A DNA stretch of 64,000 nucleotides from Pampus argenteus (lineage: Eukaryota > Chordata > Actinopteri > Scombriformes > Stromateidae). The notes under the pieces were generated by a model. It searched no databases. It had not been told where the DNA came from and was given only the letters and a program-made list of their open reading frames with translations. Positions 11,901 through 25,000 of this stretch are shown piece by piece (position 1 is the stretch's first letter; each line of letters opens with the position of its first letter). The stretch is taken from the NCBI GenBank assembly GCA_036937835.1, contig CM072864.1, forward strand, positions 18,086,001-18,150,000, given 5' to 3'. Made by a program: the position numbers and the translations under genes.

Positions 11901-14900
11901 AGCTATTTATCACACGATGTTACAGGATTGTTGTTGGATTCATTCATGATCCTGAGTCAAAGTCAACAGAGACAGCAAACGTGTTGTGACAACAGCAAAC
12001 TCTGTCTACAGGACTCCCTCTGCCTGCTTATATTAGTTCCTGCTGATTTTTTACAGCAAGCGACATGCAGAGCAGTGCAGATCACTGTCATAATCTGTCC
12101 CCATCATTAGCAGAAGTAGTGACCCATCATGTTCCCATCGGCGTCATCAGCCTAAAACACTAGTCATACCGCTGCTGAGTCGGTCATGTATTCTGTCAGT
12201 CTTTCTGTTTGTCATTCTGAGAGTTATTTCATCAACCTTTTGTAAAAGAAAAGAGGGAGAGGCCTTGCCTTGCCTGGGGCAGTGAGGCGTGTGGCAGCTC
12301 GGAAGTGGCAGAGGGTGATTTGGCAGCTAAAAATACCTCTTCATAGAGGACCCTAGCATTCGCTGCTGAGAGCAAACAGCTCAATAATTCATACGCACTT
12401 AATACGCTTAAGCTATATGCTCAGCGTCTGTGCCCTGACTCAAGAAGTGGCGTTCACTTCAACAAATTGCAAGGCGTCCCCTGTGCTGTTTGTGTTTGCG
12501 TTATGAGTGGTGAGACAGTGATTGTTTCTAGGAGTGACAAGCATTGCCGTTGTCTCTCATTCCCCCTCAGGTTTGCGGTTTTGTTGGCCTCTATTATAAC
12601 GTGATTATCGGCTGGAGCATCTTCTATTTCTTCCAGTCTTTCCAGTATCCACTGCCTTGGGCTGAATGCCCCATCACAAGAAATGGAAGCCAAGCCAGTG
12701 AGTCTACAACACAACACGCTGAACAACACAATACGTACACTGCAAAAATCTTTTGAAAACACTTCGGTTTTGTCTTAAGTCAGAAAAGTGGCAACAATCT
12801 GCCAGTGCAGTTAGATGATTTCAAATCTTTCAACTCTACTCCAGAACCAATCAAATTCAAGCGTTTCTATATCAGTGTGTCAGTGTCTTGAAAGAATAAA
12901 TAATATATTTTACTGCACCGAATCAAGAAAAATAGTCTTGATTGAGTTACAGAAATGGCTTGAAATAATCTCATTGTGCTGGCAACATTACAACATTAAA
13001 ATGCTGCTTACACATGAATACATTACAGTAATTATAATCCGATGAATGTAATATTTTGTATATGTGCAGACTCCAGTGCACTCACTGTTTACGACATTTC
13101 CCTCCCTTTTACTCGTTGCCGTTGTAGTCGTGGAGCCGGAGTGTGAGAAGAGCTCGGCCACCACTTACTTCTGGTACCGCCAGACTCTCAACATCACCAG
13201 CAGCATTGACGACACCGGCGGGCTGAACTGGAAGATGACCCTTTCCCTGCTGGTGGCTTGGATCATGGTGTGCCTGGCTGTCATCAAGGGCATCCAGTCC
13301 TCTGGGAAGGTACAGGGTTTCCATGGCTTCACAGCAAGGACTGGGTCTGCAAACTGCACAACATAGGCTCTTTCTAAAGATACACAATAAATAATTTCAA
13401 CAAAAGCTTTAAAATTCTACTTTTAGTCAGTGATTTATCTTAATCAACAATTGTTTTATTCATTTTGCAAATGGTTTTGTGTCAAAGGTAAGATGTTAAA
13501 GCCTGTGATAAGCGCTAGTCTATTTTTGGATCTCATCTATATTATGGAAGAGAAAGACATGCAACATTAATAAGCTTAAGCTGAACCAAACACAGACCGG
13601 TTTAGGATGCAGATGGAAAATGCTGCGTTTGGCAACAACTGCAACAACATCCTGTAATCTTGATCCAGAAAGTGAGTCATATACCACAGCGCAACATCCA
13701 GCACACAGTTTCAATAGGAAAATACACAACAGAGAGCGGATCGCCAAAGTCTGACATGGTGTTTTAAACACTAAATTTAGTAATCCAATTATCATAGTGC
13801 AATGATTCAATAGGAAGGATTGACTCATCTCTCCAAATCTCAAGGACTCCTCTTCACATTTGGTAAGACTTCACAGATTGAGTGCAGACCGAACAGTGTG
13901 TGGTTGTTGCAGTTTGGTTGTCCTCCTTGCATGAGGCTTCAGAAAAGCGTGTCCATGGCAACACTGTGTCATATACTCTTTCTCTCTCTCTGTCTCTCTC
14001 TCTCACTCTCTCTCAGGTGATGTACTTCAGCTCTCTCTTCCCGTACGTGGTGCTTTTCTGTTTCCTGGTAAGAGGTTTGATGCTGAAAGGAGCAGTGGAC
14101 GGCATCGCTCACATGTTCACCCCAAAAGTGAGAGAAACATTGATGATTTTGACCAAAAAAAAAGAAGTGATAAAACAGGATTGTCAGAAATTCTTAGTAT
14201 GCTAATAAAAGATGTCAATTTGCTATGATTCTCCAAAAAGTAGTTGTTGCATGCTGCAGGGAATAATGTATGTGACACTTTGTCTATGCAAGGTGTTCAG
14301 ACATGAGTGGTTTGAGATGCTTCAACACCAAGGCTATTCACATCCATTCAAAGGAAAATGCCAGTAATATCCACGTTGCCTTAAGTATTAAGTTGATGTC
14401 TCCCTCTAGTGTTGAATAGATGTAATTACACACGACAACAATCTACATCTCACTGTGAAAGATTTGTAATTACTTCATTATGTGATCATGCAATGTTAAT
14501 CATTTTGTCAGACTATCTGTATACATCAAATGCTTTCATAACAGGTGCTAAACACTGGGTTAAGAGGATGAATGATAACAAATAAAACACAATTTGTCAC
14601 AACTTTCTACCAGTTATTGCCTTCATTTGTCTCTAGCTGGAAAAGATGTTGGAGCCGCAGGTGTGGAGAGAAGCAGCCACCCAGGTCTTCTTTGCTCTCG
14701 GTCTCGGCTTCGGAGGAGTCATCGCTTTCTCCAGCTACAACAAGAGAGACAACAACTGCCACTTTGATGCAGCACTGGTCTCTGTCATCAACTTTGTGAC
14801 CTCCATCCTGGCCACTTTAGTTGTGTTTGCAGTCCTAGGGTTCAAGGCAAACATCATGAACGAGAAATGTGTTGTCGAGTGAGTATGTCGTACTTGAACA

Positions 14901-16182
14901 GATGCTACCTTATCAGTCACTGTTTGTCAGATGTTTTTACTATAAATAGCTTCTCCACATCTAAAAAAAAAAATGCTTGTGTGCAGGAATGCTGAGAAGA
15001 TCCTGGGCTACTTAAATACTGATGTTCTGAGCAAAGAGCTCATCCCTCCTCACATCAACTTCTCCCACCTGAGTTCCCAGGACTACGCAGAGATGTACAG
15101 CGTCATTAAGATGGTGAAGGAGGACAGCTTTGAGCGGCTGGGCCTGGACCCCTGTGTGCTGGAGGATGAACTCAACAAGGTTAGTTTCTTACAACTCAAA
15201 TGCTGTATGCTGAGAATGGTGATTGGTTAGTATTTTTGAGCTAATCACCTTAAATGGCTGCATTAGAATTTATGAATGAGTTATTTTTCACATCTCACTG
15301 TCAACATCAAAAGCAGCACATTATTCACCACTTTCACCACTTCTTCTCCTTCTCTTCATCATGCAGGCGGTTCAGGGCACTGGCCTGGCATTCATTGCCT
15401 TCACAGAGGCCATGACCCACTTCCCCGCCAGTCCTTTCTGGTCTGTCATGTTCTTCTTCATGCTGATTAATTTGGGCCTGGGAAGCATGATCGGCACCAT
15501 GACCGGCATCACTACACCAATTCTGGACACTTTCAAGATACGCAAAGAGATCCTGTGTGGTGAGCTGTCTCAGCTTTTGCTTTGCACCTTGCATTTAATA
15601 TACATATTTGATTAAATATCTGTGTTTCTGGTTCTGACTGGATGTTTGTTCTTCCCTCCCTCAGTGGCGTGCTGTGTCATAGCGTTCCTGTTAGGCCTGC
15701 TGTTTGTGCAGCGCTCAGGGAACTACTTTGTCACCATGTTTGACGACTACTCAGCGGGGTTGCCTCTCACTGTGGTAGTGATCCTAGAGAACATCTCTGT
15801 AGCCTGGATATACGGCACCAAAAGGTAATTCAGAATGAAGCCATATTTGGATATAATTTTTTTTCTATTTCCAGCTTACTTTGTAAAGAAGGCTTTGTGT
15901 TCTGTTTCAAAACTAACCAGCAAGCCTGACATCCATGCATCATATACATATCACTGTCTCCTTCATTCTAAGAGACACATGCACCAAAAATCTAAATACT
16001 TCATGTCCCCTTGTGCGTGTTTAATTTTCATCAAATCAATTAACAATACATATTACATTTTTACAAATATTGTTTTTATAAAGTAGATAACAAAAACAAA
16101 CAAAGGGCCTTTTTAACAGCAGATGTTTTAACTTATAACAGTTGGAAAATGACTACAGAGACACATTATGATATGACTTCTC

Positions 16183-16214
<32 letters not shown>

Positions 16215-16950
16215 CTCCTCACAGGTTCATGCAGGACCTGGAGGACATGCTTGGTTTCAGGCCGTACGCGTTCTATTACTACATGTGGAGGTACGTGTCG
16301 CCAGCTGTCTTGGTGGTGCTCATCTTTGCCACCGTTGTCGAGATGGCCGTCAGTCCTGCGGGATACAACGCCTGGGTGGAGGCTGAGGTCAGTGTTCAGA
16401 GTTAAAAAACACCACCAGACTTGCTTGAATATTGTAAAACTGCAGGCCAACCTCATGTTTCCACATTTTATTATCAATATACATATGTGAATCTATCTAA
16501 ACAGCTCTCATCCAGCTGTTTGCAGTTAGCTCACTCTGCCTCCCACCTCATTTACTTTTTTTTTTTCCGTCCTCCTCTCACTGCTAGGGCTCAGAGCGTT
16601 TCCACAGCTACCCTCCCTGGGCTTTAGGCATGGCCTACTCCCTCATCATTGTGGCCATGCTACCTTTGCCCATCGTCTTCATCGTCCGCCACTTCAACCT
16701 GATCTCAGACGGCTCCAACAAGCTGTCCGTCTCCTATCGCAAAGGCATGATGAAGGATATCTCCAACCTGGAAGAGCAGGACGAACAGCGCTTCATCCTC
16801 AGCAAGAACCCCAGTGAAGCCCCCTCCCCCATGCCCGCCCACCGAGCTTATCTGGGCCCTGGTGGCACCCAGGAGATGACCAACACCAACTACGGCACCA
16901 GCACCAAGACAGGATACCAGAACATCGGCTCACCCGAGTCTGAGCTATGA
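8693..16950 (+). CDS. slc6a17: slc6a17: sodium-dependent vesicular neutral amino-acid transporter NTT4 (11 coding exons)
   Basis: Joined coding exons: 8693-8993, 11631-11788, 12571-12697, 13128-13309, 14017-14127, 14637-14878, 14987-15179, 15367-15559, 15665-15824, 16225-16387, 16588-16950. They total 2193 bases, giving 730 residues, close to about 727 in mammals. Every intron is GT-AG and all phases match. The N-terminus (MPKNTKVTQREHS) and the C-terminal PESEL match SLC6A17 rather than its paralogue SLC6A15. The SLC6 signature WRFPY falls at residues 89-93 in TM1, and LELAVGQRIRRGS follows TM2. The large extracellular loop carries potential N-glycosylation sites. The family moves neutral amino acids such as proline, glycine, leucine and glutamine into synaptic vesicles of neurons using ion gradients. 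The gene converges with kcnc4, as the two are also neighbours in human 1p13. Identity is by family recognition; expression is inferred. Confidence 0.97.
9838..9965 (+). repeat. partial copy of a dispersed fish element ('gagaaatac...agagttagatgag' type)
   Basis: The words acattttgagaaatacactt and agagttagatgag recur near 28.06 kb and, in part, near 36.96 kb. It lies in slc6a17 intron 1. From memory this resembles an element very common in percomorph fish genomes; its class is not certain. Confidence 0.5.
11631..11788 (+). CDS. slc6a17: slc6a17 coding exon 2
   Basis: The acceptor is ctgtttcag and the donor is gatg|gtgagt, phase 0 out. It codes TM2 and the following loop (GIPLFFLELAVGQRIRRGS). 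Confidence 0.96.
12571..12697 (+). CDS. slc6a17: slc6a17 coding exon 3
   Basis: The acceptor is cccctcag and the donor is gcca|gtgagt, phase 1 out. It codes TM3 (FVGLYYNVIIGWSIFYFF) and the start of the large extracellular loop. Confidence 0.95.
13128..13309 (+). CDS. slc6a17: slc6a17 coding exon 4
   Basis: The acceptor is gccgttgtag and the donor is ggaag|gtacag, phase 0 out. It codes the rest of the extracellular loop (conserved ECEKSSATTYFWYR) and TM4. Confidence 0.94.
13977..14016. repeat. (CT)n microsatellite at the exon 5 acceptor
   Basis: A run of CT units with few interruptions ends in the tctcag acceptor of slc6a17 exon 5, so it doubles as the pyrimidine tract. Confidence 0.9.
14017..14127 (+). 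CDS. slc6a17: slc6a17 coding exon 5
   Basis: It codes TM5 and following residues (VMYFSSLFPYVVL). The acceptor is preceded by a CT microsatellite that serves as its pyrimidine tract. The donor is caaaa|gtgaga. Confidence 0.95.
14637..14878 (+). CDS. slc6a17: slc6a17 coding exon 6
   Basis: It codes TM6 and TM7 with the conserved QVFFALGLGFGGVIAFSSYN. The donor tcga|gtgagt is set by the next exon completing Glu (phase 2). Confidence 0.96.
14987..15179 (+). CDS. slc6a17: slc6a17 coding exon 7
   Basis: It codes the long loop between TM7 and TM8 (NAEKILGYLNT, LGLDPCVLEDEL), which is conserved in SLC6A17. The donor is acaag|gttagt, phase 0. Confidence 0.96.
15367..15559 (+). CDS. slc6a17: slc6a17 coding exon 8
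   Basis: It codes TM8 and the next loop (GTGLAFIAFTEAMTHFP; GLGSMIGTMTGITTP). The acceptor is catgcag and the donor is tgtg|gtgagc, phase 1. Confidence 0.96.
15665..15824 (+). CDS. slc6a17: slc6a17 coding exon 9
   Basis: It codes TM9/TM10 (GLLFVQRSGNYFVTMFDDYS, ILENISVAWIYGTK). The donor is aaag|gtaatt, phase 2. Confidence 0.96.
16178..16215. repeat. (CT)n microsatellite at the exon 10 acceptor
   Basis: A CT repeat with one interruption lies nine bases before the acceptor of slc6a17 exon 10 and supplies its pyrimidine tract. Confidence 0.9.
16225..16387 (+). CDS. slc6a17: slc6a17 coding exon 10
   Basis: It codes MLGFRPYAFYYYMWRYVSP and TM11. A CT microsatellite sits just before the acceptor. 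The donor is tgag|gtcagt, phase 0. Confidence 0.95.
16588..16950 (+). CDS. slc6a17: slc6a17 coding exon 11 with stop codon
   Basis: It codes TM12 and the cytosolic C-terminal tail (MKDISNLEE, SKNPSEAPSPMP, ending PESEL). The stop TGA is at 16948-16950. Confidence 0.96.
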   Translation, partial: GSERFHSYPPWALGMAYSLIIVAMLPLPIVFIVRHFNLISDGSNKLSVSYRKGMMKDISNLEEQDEQRFILSKNPSEAPSPMPAHRAYLGPGGTQEMTNTNYGTSTKTGYQNIGSPESEL

Positions 16951-19900
16951 TCCACTGAGCTCTTAGATCCTACCATCCATTAAACAGAAGAAAAAAGGGA
17001 GGAAGAGAGGAAGAAAGAGAAGTCAAGAGGGAAAGAAAATCCACTGCCAGTTGTTGTAGTATTCATCACACCTTAACCCGCAGAGCCAAATCCTTCTACC
17101 CCTCCTTTTCTGCTCTATCGCTTTTTGTCTGTGCTTCTTTGTTGCCATCGGAGCCGTGCTGCTGATTGCCTGTCAATCCCAGCTATGATGAAGGGATCAT
17201 GGGAAAGTGAGTCACATCAGATATGACAGCCTTTTCCCATCAGTCAAGGTATTACAGGGGCAGAGAAAGAGGGACAGAAACAGCCACACAGAGAGAGGAA
17301 GGGCACCACTGAGGGCTTAGGTGCAGGCTTTGGTTTGTAGTAAGCTCTGGTAGAGGCTAAGGTGTGTCAAACGCTAAAAGGCTTTACATTGTACTGGACT
17401 GTAATCACATGTGTTTGAAGGTTATTTTTGAGACAGTGGGACGTTTCCAGCTAGAAAGATCGTGATCTGATTCTGGCTCAGTTGTAGAGGATTGTTATTT
17501 GTGGGGATAGGATGGAAGGAAGTTCAGAAAAAAAAAACATCATAATGTCCTGATCTGATCTCATCTAGACAAAAAAAAAAATTACTCCATAATAGTATGT
17601 AACAAGTGATTCTGATTGTGTTAACAGTGTTACAAGCACATTGTATCTCAAAGTTTAAGTTTACTGTGCCTATCATGCATCAGCAATAATAACTAGTCAA
17701 GGTAGGGTCCTTTTAAAACAGTGGATCTGCTTCTATCCGCCGTTCTCCACTCTGATGTAGAATACTGTACATATGTGTTGTGCAATAGTCTCAGATGTCA
17801 CCGTAAATTGTGTATATACACATCAGTAGTGCAAAACAGGGGGAAGGTTTCACCTCTTCATCTCCTCTCCATGACTACCGAAGCACAGATGCTGGCTATC
17901 GTCAGAACTCTGAGCCTTAACACAGAGCGCAGCACTTTTTCTTTTAAACAATGTTCCTCCTCTGCAAACAAAAGGCTCTGGAGTCGCAGCCATCTCTGTG
18001 CTGTTCCAGTTGCAGCTGGCCTAGACAAAGCTTTTACATTTTAATCAATCATTTTAATCAAGCGTTCCCATTTTAATCAATGCCTTAGAAGGGCAGGGGT
18101 GGCAGTGCACAAGCAGAGAGATAAGCAGAGAGGCTCGTGTGTACAGAGACAGGCAGGAGGAATCGGAAGCACGCGTTTTGTCTTTGTGTACATGTAGATG
18201 TGTATGTGCGAATGTGTGCTCCTGTTGTCTGCCACTGAATGAGTGCTCCTGGTGACCCTGCTGGTTTAAAAATAGAGCTGTGTTACCCAGGGGAAGCTGT
18301 GGCAATTCACCATAGATACAGATCCTCTTCTGATGTGGAGGAGGAGGAGGAAGAGAGCAGGCACCTTGCTTTGCCTGCTCCACCTGCAGGGCTGTTCATT
18401 CAGCAATACCGAGATGAGACATTTTACTCTTGAATATATCTCTAATGTTGTTACAGTGCATTGAGTACAAGATTCACTGCCATGCTGTGCTTTGGATTAA
18501 TCATAATTCATCCCTGAAAGGATGATATATTTAGGTTTAATTGCTGTACATTCCTCGAATTGTGAGCACTACGGACATCATTTCATGAGCACTACAGTCA
18601 ACACTTTGATGTCTTTTTGTGAACTAAGGTGTGAAAACTAAAGCTTTTTTTTTTCATTTTTAATGTATAATCTTGTATGACAGTGTATGTTTGGGGTATA
18701 ATGTGGAAAATGTACCGTGATATAAATGTGTTGAAGTGGTAATGCACTGTTTCCACCACTGGGTGTCTCCGCTGGCCAGCGGAGGAGTTAGAGGCAGCTC
18801 TCCGGTCTTGTGGCCCCTCCCTGAGACAACACCAATACTTGAGACTGAACAGATGTAGTGTGAAGCACAGTCGGTCACATTGTTTGGTGCCTGAACAGCA
18901 TTTCTGTTGCCTGTTTATGCTTTATGCTTTTGTCATTTTGTTGACTTGATTATGTAGTTTCGAAGCAATGTCTTGTCTCATTCACTCGAGCACTTTAAAT
19001 AGGTGGAGACCCTGGAGTTGTTTGTTAACCACAAATCTAATTAAAAGCTTTGTGAAATTTAGACATTAATCATAAGGATGCTGTTACAGAATTAGGAATA
19101 TTAGCACATATACAGAGAGGGTTGAATGTCCATTAATGGCACAAGACACAAATCTTTCGCAAGCCGTCAAAACATCCACTTTCTACTGTGTGTTATTATG
19201 AATGATCTTTACATGCATGATCATTTTTATCATTTCTGCAGGTTATAATCTGGTGTTTTAAGACGTGAATATGTTTGTGTTTTATGTTGAATTTTAACTA
19301 ACCCCAACTAACGTGGATACGTGATCACATGGCCTCTTAACCAGCTCCTGCATCTGCTCAGTTAAGTTACATGTCGGCAAATAACAACAGTATGTGTGAT
19401 ATTTTGCCATAGACAGTCCATGCTAGTTTTACCACTAATGGTGATGAATCTGCATCAGTAGTTTTTTATCCAATAAGGAGATAAAAACTGTAATCCTCAT
19501 TGTTCTACTATCAAATTCCTTTAAATAATCTAATTTCATGTTATCTTTAATGGCTCTTCTATTGGCATTTGTATATTTGTCATGAATACCAAGATTTGAT
19601 TAGTGAAAGTACAGCCGTGCTATGAGGAAAATAACCACTGTGGGAAAAAAAAGAATGATCTTACCACACTGATCCACCTAAACCACGGGGCAGTCCTGTT
19701 AGGAAGGTATAAAAGAAGATGTAAATATACTTTTAACAGCTTAAGATGCCAAATTATAACCTGTTCATTGCAGACATTTAGCATGTAAAGACATACAGAT
19801 CTCCCACAACATGAAAGAGGATTGTTTTGGCTATTTGGCTTGCAGTAGAAATGGCACACAAACCTCAGGTGAGGACACTCACCTGTATGAAAACTGCAGC

Positions 19901-21205
19901 TTTGGCGTAGAGTTCAAGCACATTTTTGGCAAGCACAGGAAAGAGAGCACAAAGGAGCTACTTGTCTCAGTGAGCAACTAGTCAGTGAGCTAAAGCTACG
20001 GTGAGTCAGTGTAGGTGGACTAGTTGACCATGTGAGTAGATCATCTTCACTTTAGAAAAAAAGCTGCACTTCCATCATCACAGGAAGCTAAACTGTACCA
20101 TTAGTTTGTTCTGCACCTGTAGCCTAGTTACAGACTGATGTGCACAATAAATATGTGAGTGGATGTGGTGGATCCTGCACACACACAGAGCACAATCACA
20201 ACACATGAGATGATAAGAGTCTTTTGGAAACAACAACCTCATGTTAAAACCTTTTGCCTATTTTCAATACATGATGCATAGTTTGACACATTTCATCAAA
20301 ATGTTTTCACTTTTCTACCCCAGACAGCAAGTCTTTGCTTTAATAACGAAAAACACTTGCAAGCACTGTTGTAATACTCAGTCTGAGTAAGTCTTCTCTT
20401 ATTGGACCAAATCTGCCCCGTAATAAGGTAGTGGCATTTGTTATTTATGTTTGATATTTATTATTTAAACTAACTCCAGGGTCTCTTTGTCTTGTCCATG
20501 TCTTAGTTGTGTTGCAAATGTACTACAAAGGAACTTCTAAATGTTAACTGAGTTAAATCGCTGAGATTAACACATCAAAACTAAAGTAATAGTGTATTTA
20601 TTTAACTGTGCAAAAAGTCTTTATGTGACCAAACCATAGTTATATTCGTAGTATTTAAGACAATGTATTTAATCTGTACATATTGATGTACATTCTGATA
20701 AATTCATAATGAGTATCTATAGTAACAGTGACAGGGTGTATACTTGAGCTGTAAATAATAATTGTATATTTTAAAATATTTTTTGATTTTTGTACTGTAG
20801 GTAATGTTACTTTGGTGTCAGTTGGTTTCTGGTGTTAGTGTGTGGTTGTTCTCAATCAAAATACCTGAACGACTGTGTGTGTCTGTGTGTGCGTGCGTGT
20901 GTGTGCGCGCGCCTGTGTGTGAAGTTAAATTATATGTAGGTTTCTGGTGTTTAACTGTGTTTGTTTTTTTCCTCCTCTCTCAGTGTTGCGTGCTGCAGAT
21001 CTAATGCAGGAGATAAAATCCGGTTGTGATGTAGGCAATCTCCTCTTTGTCACTGGAACCGCATTGGCTTCTAGCACAAAACTGACAACAGAATCAAAAT
21101 AACAACATGTTGACTGTAACAATGAGACAGAAACTTTAGTTTTTATGGTTGAAAAGTGTACAAATATGATGGAGCGAACAGGAAATAAACATTACAACTT
21201 TTATT
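16951..21205 (+). other. slc6a17: probable long 3' UTR of slc6a17
   Basis: There is no coding signal after the stop. AATAAA occurs at 20146-20151 and at 21184-21189; the second is followed by a GT-rich stretch, the usual layout of a cleavage site. Mammalian SLC6A17 also has a 3' UTR of several kb, so an extent to about 21.2 kb is plausible. The end point is inferred, and an earlier alternative end near 20.17 kb is possible. Confidence 0.5.
21184..21189 (+). terminator. slc6a17: candidate poly(A) signal of slc6a17 (AATAAA)
   Basis: A canonical hexamer is followed within about 25-35 bases by a GT-rich segment (ccatgttgtgtttc). Confidence 0.45.
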
Positions 21206-22004
21206 AAACAGACCATGTTGTGTTTCTCATTTATTCTAAAAGTCAAAGTTACATAAAAGTTATGGTTTAGATATAAAATCTACTCAAGTCTATTCCCATT
21301 TTAAGGAAACGTTCCCTGTCTGTCTGTACTGTTATGAAATAAATTCTTCAATCTTTAGAAGATGTTGAAAACATGTCAACACACTGTAACAAGCTCTTCA
21401 AGAGATCCTGAAATCTAGTCATAGGATTAGATTCCTACCTGATACAGTAACAGTGATTTTATTCAATCATTAATACTGAACTTGAATTTGAGAGTGAAAC
21501 TATTGTACTGAATTTCAATAACAAATGACGTTTTGTTAATTGCACAAGTCAACCTCACTTGCTCCTTTTCCATCTCTGGGGTGCTTTACCCCTCCAACGT
21601 CTTTTCAGCCTCTTCCCACAACTAAATAGACTAAATTGCTTGGCTCGTGTCCTGCTGTGGCAGACACTTGGTCGGAAATGGATGCAGCAATTTGGGTCTG
21701 GTAGCCCACAGTGGTTTGTACCATGTGCAGTTTAGCCTACCAAACCACCATAAACTAAACTGCAGTATGTGCAGCGCTGCAAAGGACCGATCCAGGCTCA
21801 GCCAGCTCTAATATTTTAGTAATGACACAAAGCGGGCCTGCTGCCAGAGTAAAGGCTGCACACACACAAACAACCATCGCGACACAGACTTATTATGGAC
21901 TGTCGACAGAAACACATCATCTGCCTTTTGAGCTGCTAGATCCATCACCTGCTGGCTCTTTGCAGCTGCTCGCAGTGGCTCATAGTTTATACAAATGCAG
22001 TCAG

Positions 22005-22021
22005 ATAGATAGATAGATAGA
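22005..22021. repeat. short (GATA)n tract
   Basis: Four to five GATA units. Confidence 0.85.
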
Positions 22022-25000
22022 TTTACATCAAGAGACACATCAGTGGTCAAATTGGTGTCAAAATATCCTTATTCTTATTTCTGAATACATGCCTTCTGGG
22101 GCTCTCATGTACTTGAGGTTGAATGACTGAGATGAGTCTCCCAGTCTAATTGTAGCCTCACTTCTGCTGAGTTGTGGATTTAATAAAATGCTCTACTCCC
22201 ACAGGCCATCTTGGAGTCTACCGGTGATGTTGCTTTAATTGATATTGGATTGCATGCACTTAAGAGTTCCAATAAAGCAAGCAATGATGTTGGTCGTATG
22301 CGTAAATGTCAAGCTATTTGTCTCCCGGGCTGCGTCACACTTCCTTTCTTGACTCGGTTGTCCGGTGCACAACATCTCACTATTCTGTATCCTGTAAACA
22401 AATAATTTTCCCACCACAGTGTAACATGTGAGATACACACATGGGCTGAGGTTAATACGCGTATACACACTCATTAATGGGATTCACACCTGCAGGTTCC
22501 CTTACAGATGTTTATCTAAAACCAGCACATGCAGCCAAGAGGCCACTTCCCATTTTCCCATTGCTCCACCACCTGAGCCAGGAAAAGACTGTGTCGGAGG
22601 ACATTTTTCACACTTTGAGCTGCATTTTTCCTGGCAGAACGGATTGTGTGGGCAGAGATCCATCAGTCATATTCTCACATGGCTCTTTCAGCTGCTATCA
22701 GCTTCCACGGCAGAGTCCAGATGGTCTACTGTGAGGCCTGTTCAGAGGACTGACCCAAGAGCCACGACAGCTCATTACTGTTTGACCAGCTAGTCTCACT
22801 GCAAACACTGCTGAGCTTTAAAAGCATTCTTTGTGAAGAGGGGCCACGAGTTGCTCAGTAACAAGACAGACAGAGATTTCATCTTTTAGAGATGCACAGA
22901 GGAATATGATATATCAGACTTTGGATACATATGCAATAATTAGGTTTGATCCTGCACATGAGATTTGTACAGACACATGTATTCAGAGTGTATGAGACAG
23001 TCTGCATGGATAATATTAGCAGGCTTTTGAGAGTCAATCAGCAGGATATCTTTAAACTTGTAAATGCAATTTTATCACATTTAGCCGACAGGTTCATTAC
23101 ACGTTTTGAGCCAAGGAACAATTAGACAGATACTATTTTGAAGTCATTAAAGGCAAAAATAGGGTTCCTGAGTGTACTGTAGGCGTAACAATGTCAACTG
23201 TGTCTTCAGGGAGGCCCCTGCAAATCTCTTTAATGCAGGGCTGGAAACTGTACATGGGAAATTATTTCATGATACTATTAGGTAGAATAGTGAGTGGGTA
23301 AAGTGGCGAAGGACGTAGATAGCAGTCACAAACAGTAGGGAGATAACTCAGACACAGAGAGAAACAGGTAGAGCAGGTCACAAGAGGCAGCTGTTTCCAC
23401 TCTGTTTGTTTTTTCCTGTTGGATGAGCAACAAGTTGAAGGTTTTCTGTGCTGCTGTGAGAGCTGGAGAGGTCAGTTGACGCAGAGTGAAGGGAAGCAGG
23501 AAGCAATGAGACAAGTTTAAGAAACCCCCTAATTCCTCACAGAACGTTTCTCTTTATCATATAGTTATACTTATAATAAATATAAAATCTCTTCATAATA
23601 TAATCAGAGAAAATCACAGATCTTTATATTATTAAACATTGATATATGTACATTAGAGCATATATTATTATAAAGATCTAGTTGACGAGAGTAACCCTAT
23701 CTCACCGAAACACGTCAACACTGAGGAATATGGCTAGCACCAATTATCTCCACACCCTGGCCTTGTTAGACCACAATGCGCCACGTCTTCCCGGGTTCCA
23801 ATTAGACCGCTGAGGCGACTGCAGCCCCAGACACCCTCTGACAACCAGTTACCTTTAATAACTGCAGCATCTCCGTGGACCGTGAAGAGAAGAACCTTTC
23901 ATGTTTCCCTTGCACTGGAGCTTGTGTTGTATTAAAAAAAAAAAAGAAAGAGCCAGAAATATCACTGGAGAACAGCAGATTAATTCAATAACAACAGAAG
24001 ACTGTGTTTTCAACATGAGCATTTTAGCCTGTACAAAACCAAAGCAGGCCTGACTGGCTCGTAAAGATAGATGTTTAAATGATAAATGTTTGGCTACCCT
24101 GCAATATGTGAACATATAAAATTAAAAACACTTTTTTACAGAGAGTTGCTCTTTCCCGTTTTAGTAACGTTTGTTTACACATACAAAGTAGCTCTATTAA
24201 TCTTCACATAAAAGCTGTATCTGTGAGGTTGAAGGGTCACAGGTAAACAGGAAGATGTGTAAAATGCACCAGGAAGAGAAAGGGGTAGTGCAGAGGTCAC
24301 AGGATCCTTCCGATGGAATACAGTATAAACAAACAAGCCTATAGACAAACGCTGCCATATGACTGCATTAAACCTTTCATGGTAGTATGGGAGTCTGTCT
24401 GGGAAACATTTGTTGTGGGACAGAAGCAATCAGACAGTTAATAGTTAAATTTTTTTTTAAAAAACAGATATGATTTGTGTGAAAGAACAGTTTTCATTGT
24501 GCATCCATGCAAAGCAATTTTTTTAGACCTACATGTGATTTTCCTTGATAATAAAACTGACATGTTAGAAAATTATAGCCAATGTATGCATGTATTATGT
24601 TTACACTGAAATCTAAGACTCCATGTTTCTATCTCTACGTGATCAAATTTCCCCAAAAATTCAATCTGACCTTCAGCATTTATTATATGAAGCTCGGAAT
24701 ATATAAAAGGACTCATTCTGGTGTCACCATTATAAATTCTCTTCAATTTTAAATCTCCAAAATAAAAAATAAAAATTAAAAAAATGGTTTCACAAGACAC
24801 AAAGTTAAAAAAAAAAGTTCCACCAAAAACAAAATATTATTCATCCAAAGCAAAGGGCGAGACCCATGAATGGAAACATTGATGTGGCTTCCTGGGATGA
24901 GCGCAGTGAGAAAATTGGCAGCAGGTGGCAGGATCTTTGGAAATATCAGTTCCTTCTTTTGAGATTCTCCTCCATCAGCGCTTGGCAGGAATCTTGTAAG

